From assembly GCA_900557635.1 (NCBI GenBank), contig USTB01000062.1:1-5892 (forward strand): DNA of 5,892 nt, given 5' to 3'. Below, piece after piece: positions 5,663 through 5,892 of this stretch. Each line of letters begins with the position of its first letter. Positions within the stretch are counted from its first letter, which is position 1. Under the pieces are notes generated by a model. It had not been told where the DNA came from and searched no databases. It saw nothing but the letters and a program-made list of their open reading frames with translations. Both the position numbers and the translations under genes were made by a program. The stretch comes from an uncultured Eubacteriales bacterium. GTDB taxonomy: Bacteria; Bacillota_A; Clostridia; Oscillospirales; CAG-272.

Positions 5663-5818
5663 ATGCACAACCACCGTTTGATTCGCTAAGATCCCGCCAC
5701 TCGGGCAATCTGACCGCCCGCGTGCTTTCGGGTCCGTCCGACAGGTCACGCCGCATGCACCGCCGCCCCGAACGGGGAAAATTGCGGTTGCCGCTGACGG
5801 GATACCGTCCGACTTACC
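5663..5818 (-). promoter_or_regulatory. Hairpin-rich GC-rich leader of the sigma gene
   Basis: If transcription starts near 5818, the sigma message has a leader of about 155 nt. Consecutive perfect hairpins occur at 5796-5809 (GACGG/CCGTC, 4-nt loop), 5784-5794 (GCGG/CCGC, 3-nt loop, then AATTTT on the transcript) and 5766-5777 (CCCC/GGGG with GTTC loop). A CCCG/CGGG stem lies near 5693-5705. I do not recognise a known riboswitch class. Together with the weak ribosome site this suggests post-transcriptional control, which is inference. Confidence 0.4.
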
Positions 5819-5824
5819 GGGTAT

Positions 5825-5830
5825 ATTATA
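5825..5830 (-). promoter_or_regulatory. Extended -10 promoter of the sigma gene within a 13-bp palindrome
   Basis: On the minus strand the sequence TGGTATAAT gives an extended -10 (TATAAT at 5830-5825). No good -35 lies at 16-18 nt, as can be tolerated with an extended -10. The element sits inside GGTATATTATACC (5820-5832), a perfect odd-centred palindrome, so the opposite strand also offers TATTAT. Confidence 0.65.
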
Positions 5831-5837
5831 CCACGAT

Positions 5838-5869
5838 GCAAAAATGCTTGCTTGCAAGGGCATTTTTGC
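5838..5869. repeat. 10-bp inverted repeat upstream of the sigma promoter
   Basis: GCAAAAATGC (5838-5847) and GCATTTTTGC (5860-5869) are exact inverted copies separated by 12 nt, which themselves contain the palindrome CTTGCAAG (5851-5858). It occupies the place of the -35 and upstream region of the sigma promoter, so it could be an operator. Alternatively it is the terminator of a gene to the right of the window, as the 3' arm carries a T5 run on either strand. Confidence 0.5.
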
Positions 5870-5892
5870 GAGGCCGTCAATGTCACAGCCGT

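Noticed and set aside
5691..5706. tRNA-Leu-like 5' segment in the sigma leader (GCCCGAGTGGCGGGAT)
   Set aside because: No matching 3' acceptor strand or T-arm follows; the stretch is better explained as a simple CCCG/CGGG hairpin.
5663..5863. N-terminal extension of the sigma factor to an ATG at 5863
   Set aside because: The extra 67 residues do not resemble sigma factors, are encoded by the hairpin-rich leader, and begin upstream of the TATAAT promoter.
1..5892. CRISPR array, transposase, integrase or phage genes
   Set aside because: No spaced direct-repeat array and no protein motif of these classes was seen on either strand.

Overview
The window looks like chromosomal DNA of a moderately GC-rich Firmicute, most likely a clostridial (Oscillospiraceae-type) bacterium. 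This rests on the strong AGGAGG-type ribosome sites, TATAAT promoters (two of them extended TGnTATAAT), a SigH-like sigma factor near an RlmB-type rRNA methyltransferase, and small clostridial zinc-ribbon proteins. It is a family-level impression from sequence features, not a taxonomic assignment.

Nearly everything is transcribed leftward (minus strand). From right to left: (1) a short SigH-like sigma factor (5662-5114) behind a palindromic -10 promoter and a roughly 155-nt hairpin-rich leader; (2) a tiny Cys-rich open frame on the plus strand (4980-5099), convergent with the sigma gene; (3) a 91-residue double zinc-ribbon protein (4838-4563) behind a roughly 110-nt leader that resembles a decayed tRNA, closed by a clear intrinsic terminator (4509-4540); (4) a 363-bp gap holding that terminator, a perfect 17-bp inverted repeat and the promoter of the next unit; (5) rlmB (4199-3417); (6) an 847-residue membrane protein (3383-840) 33 nt downstream of rlmB; (7) a hairpin that may end that transcript (807-834); (8) the first 252 codons of a radical-SAM protein of the TIGR03960 type (758 to the left edge).

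The most interesting object is the 847-residue protein. It keeps the fold order of a P1B-type ATPase: four helices, a small A-like segment, two helices with a CMP in place of CPC, an N-domain-like region and two C-terminal helices. All the catalytic signatures are degraded: DKTGT reads EDKEV, HP reads GP, TGDN reads TFDPN, and TGE and GDGxND are not found. It also carries an acidic, probably disordered cytoplasmic tail of about 295 residues. It therefore reads as a P-type ATPase pseudoenzyme co-transcribed with rlmB, probably with a regulatory, scaffolding or sensing role rather than ion pumping.

The genes look like housekeeping and regulatory functions (translation, transcription, metal-binding small proteins), with no sign of phage, insertion sequences or CRISPR. 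Open reading frames on the plus strand opposite rlmB, the membrane protein and the radical-SAM gene, including one of 1260 codons, are shadows.
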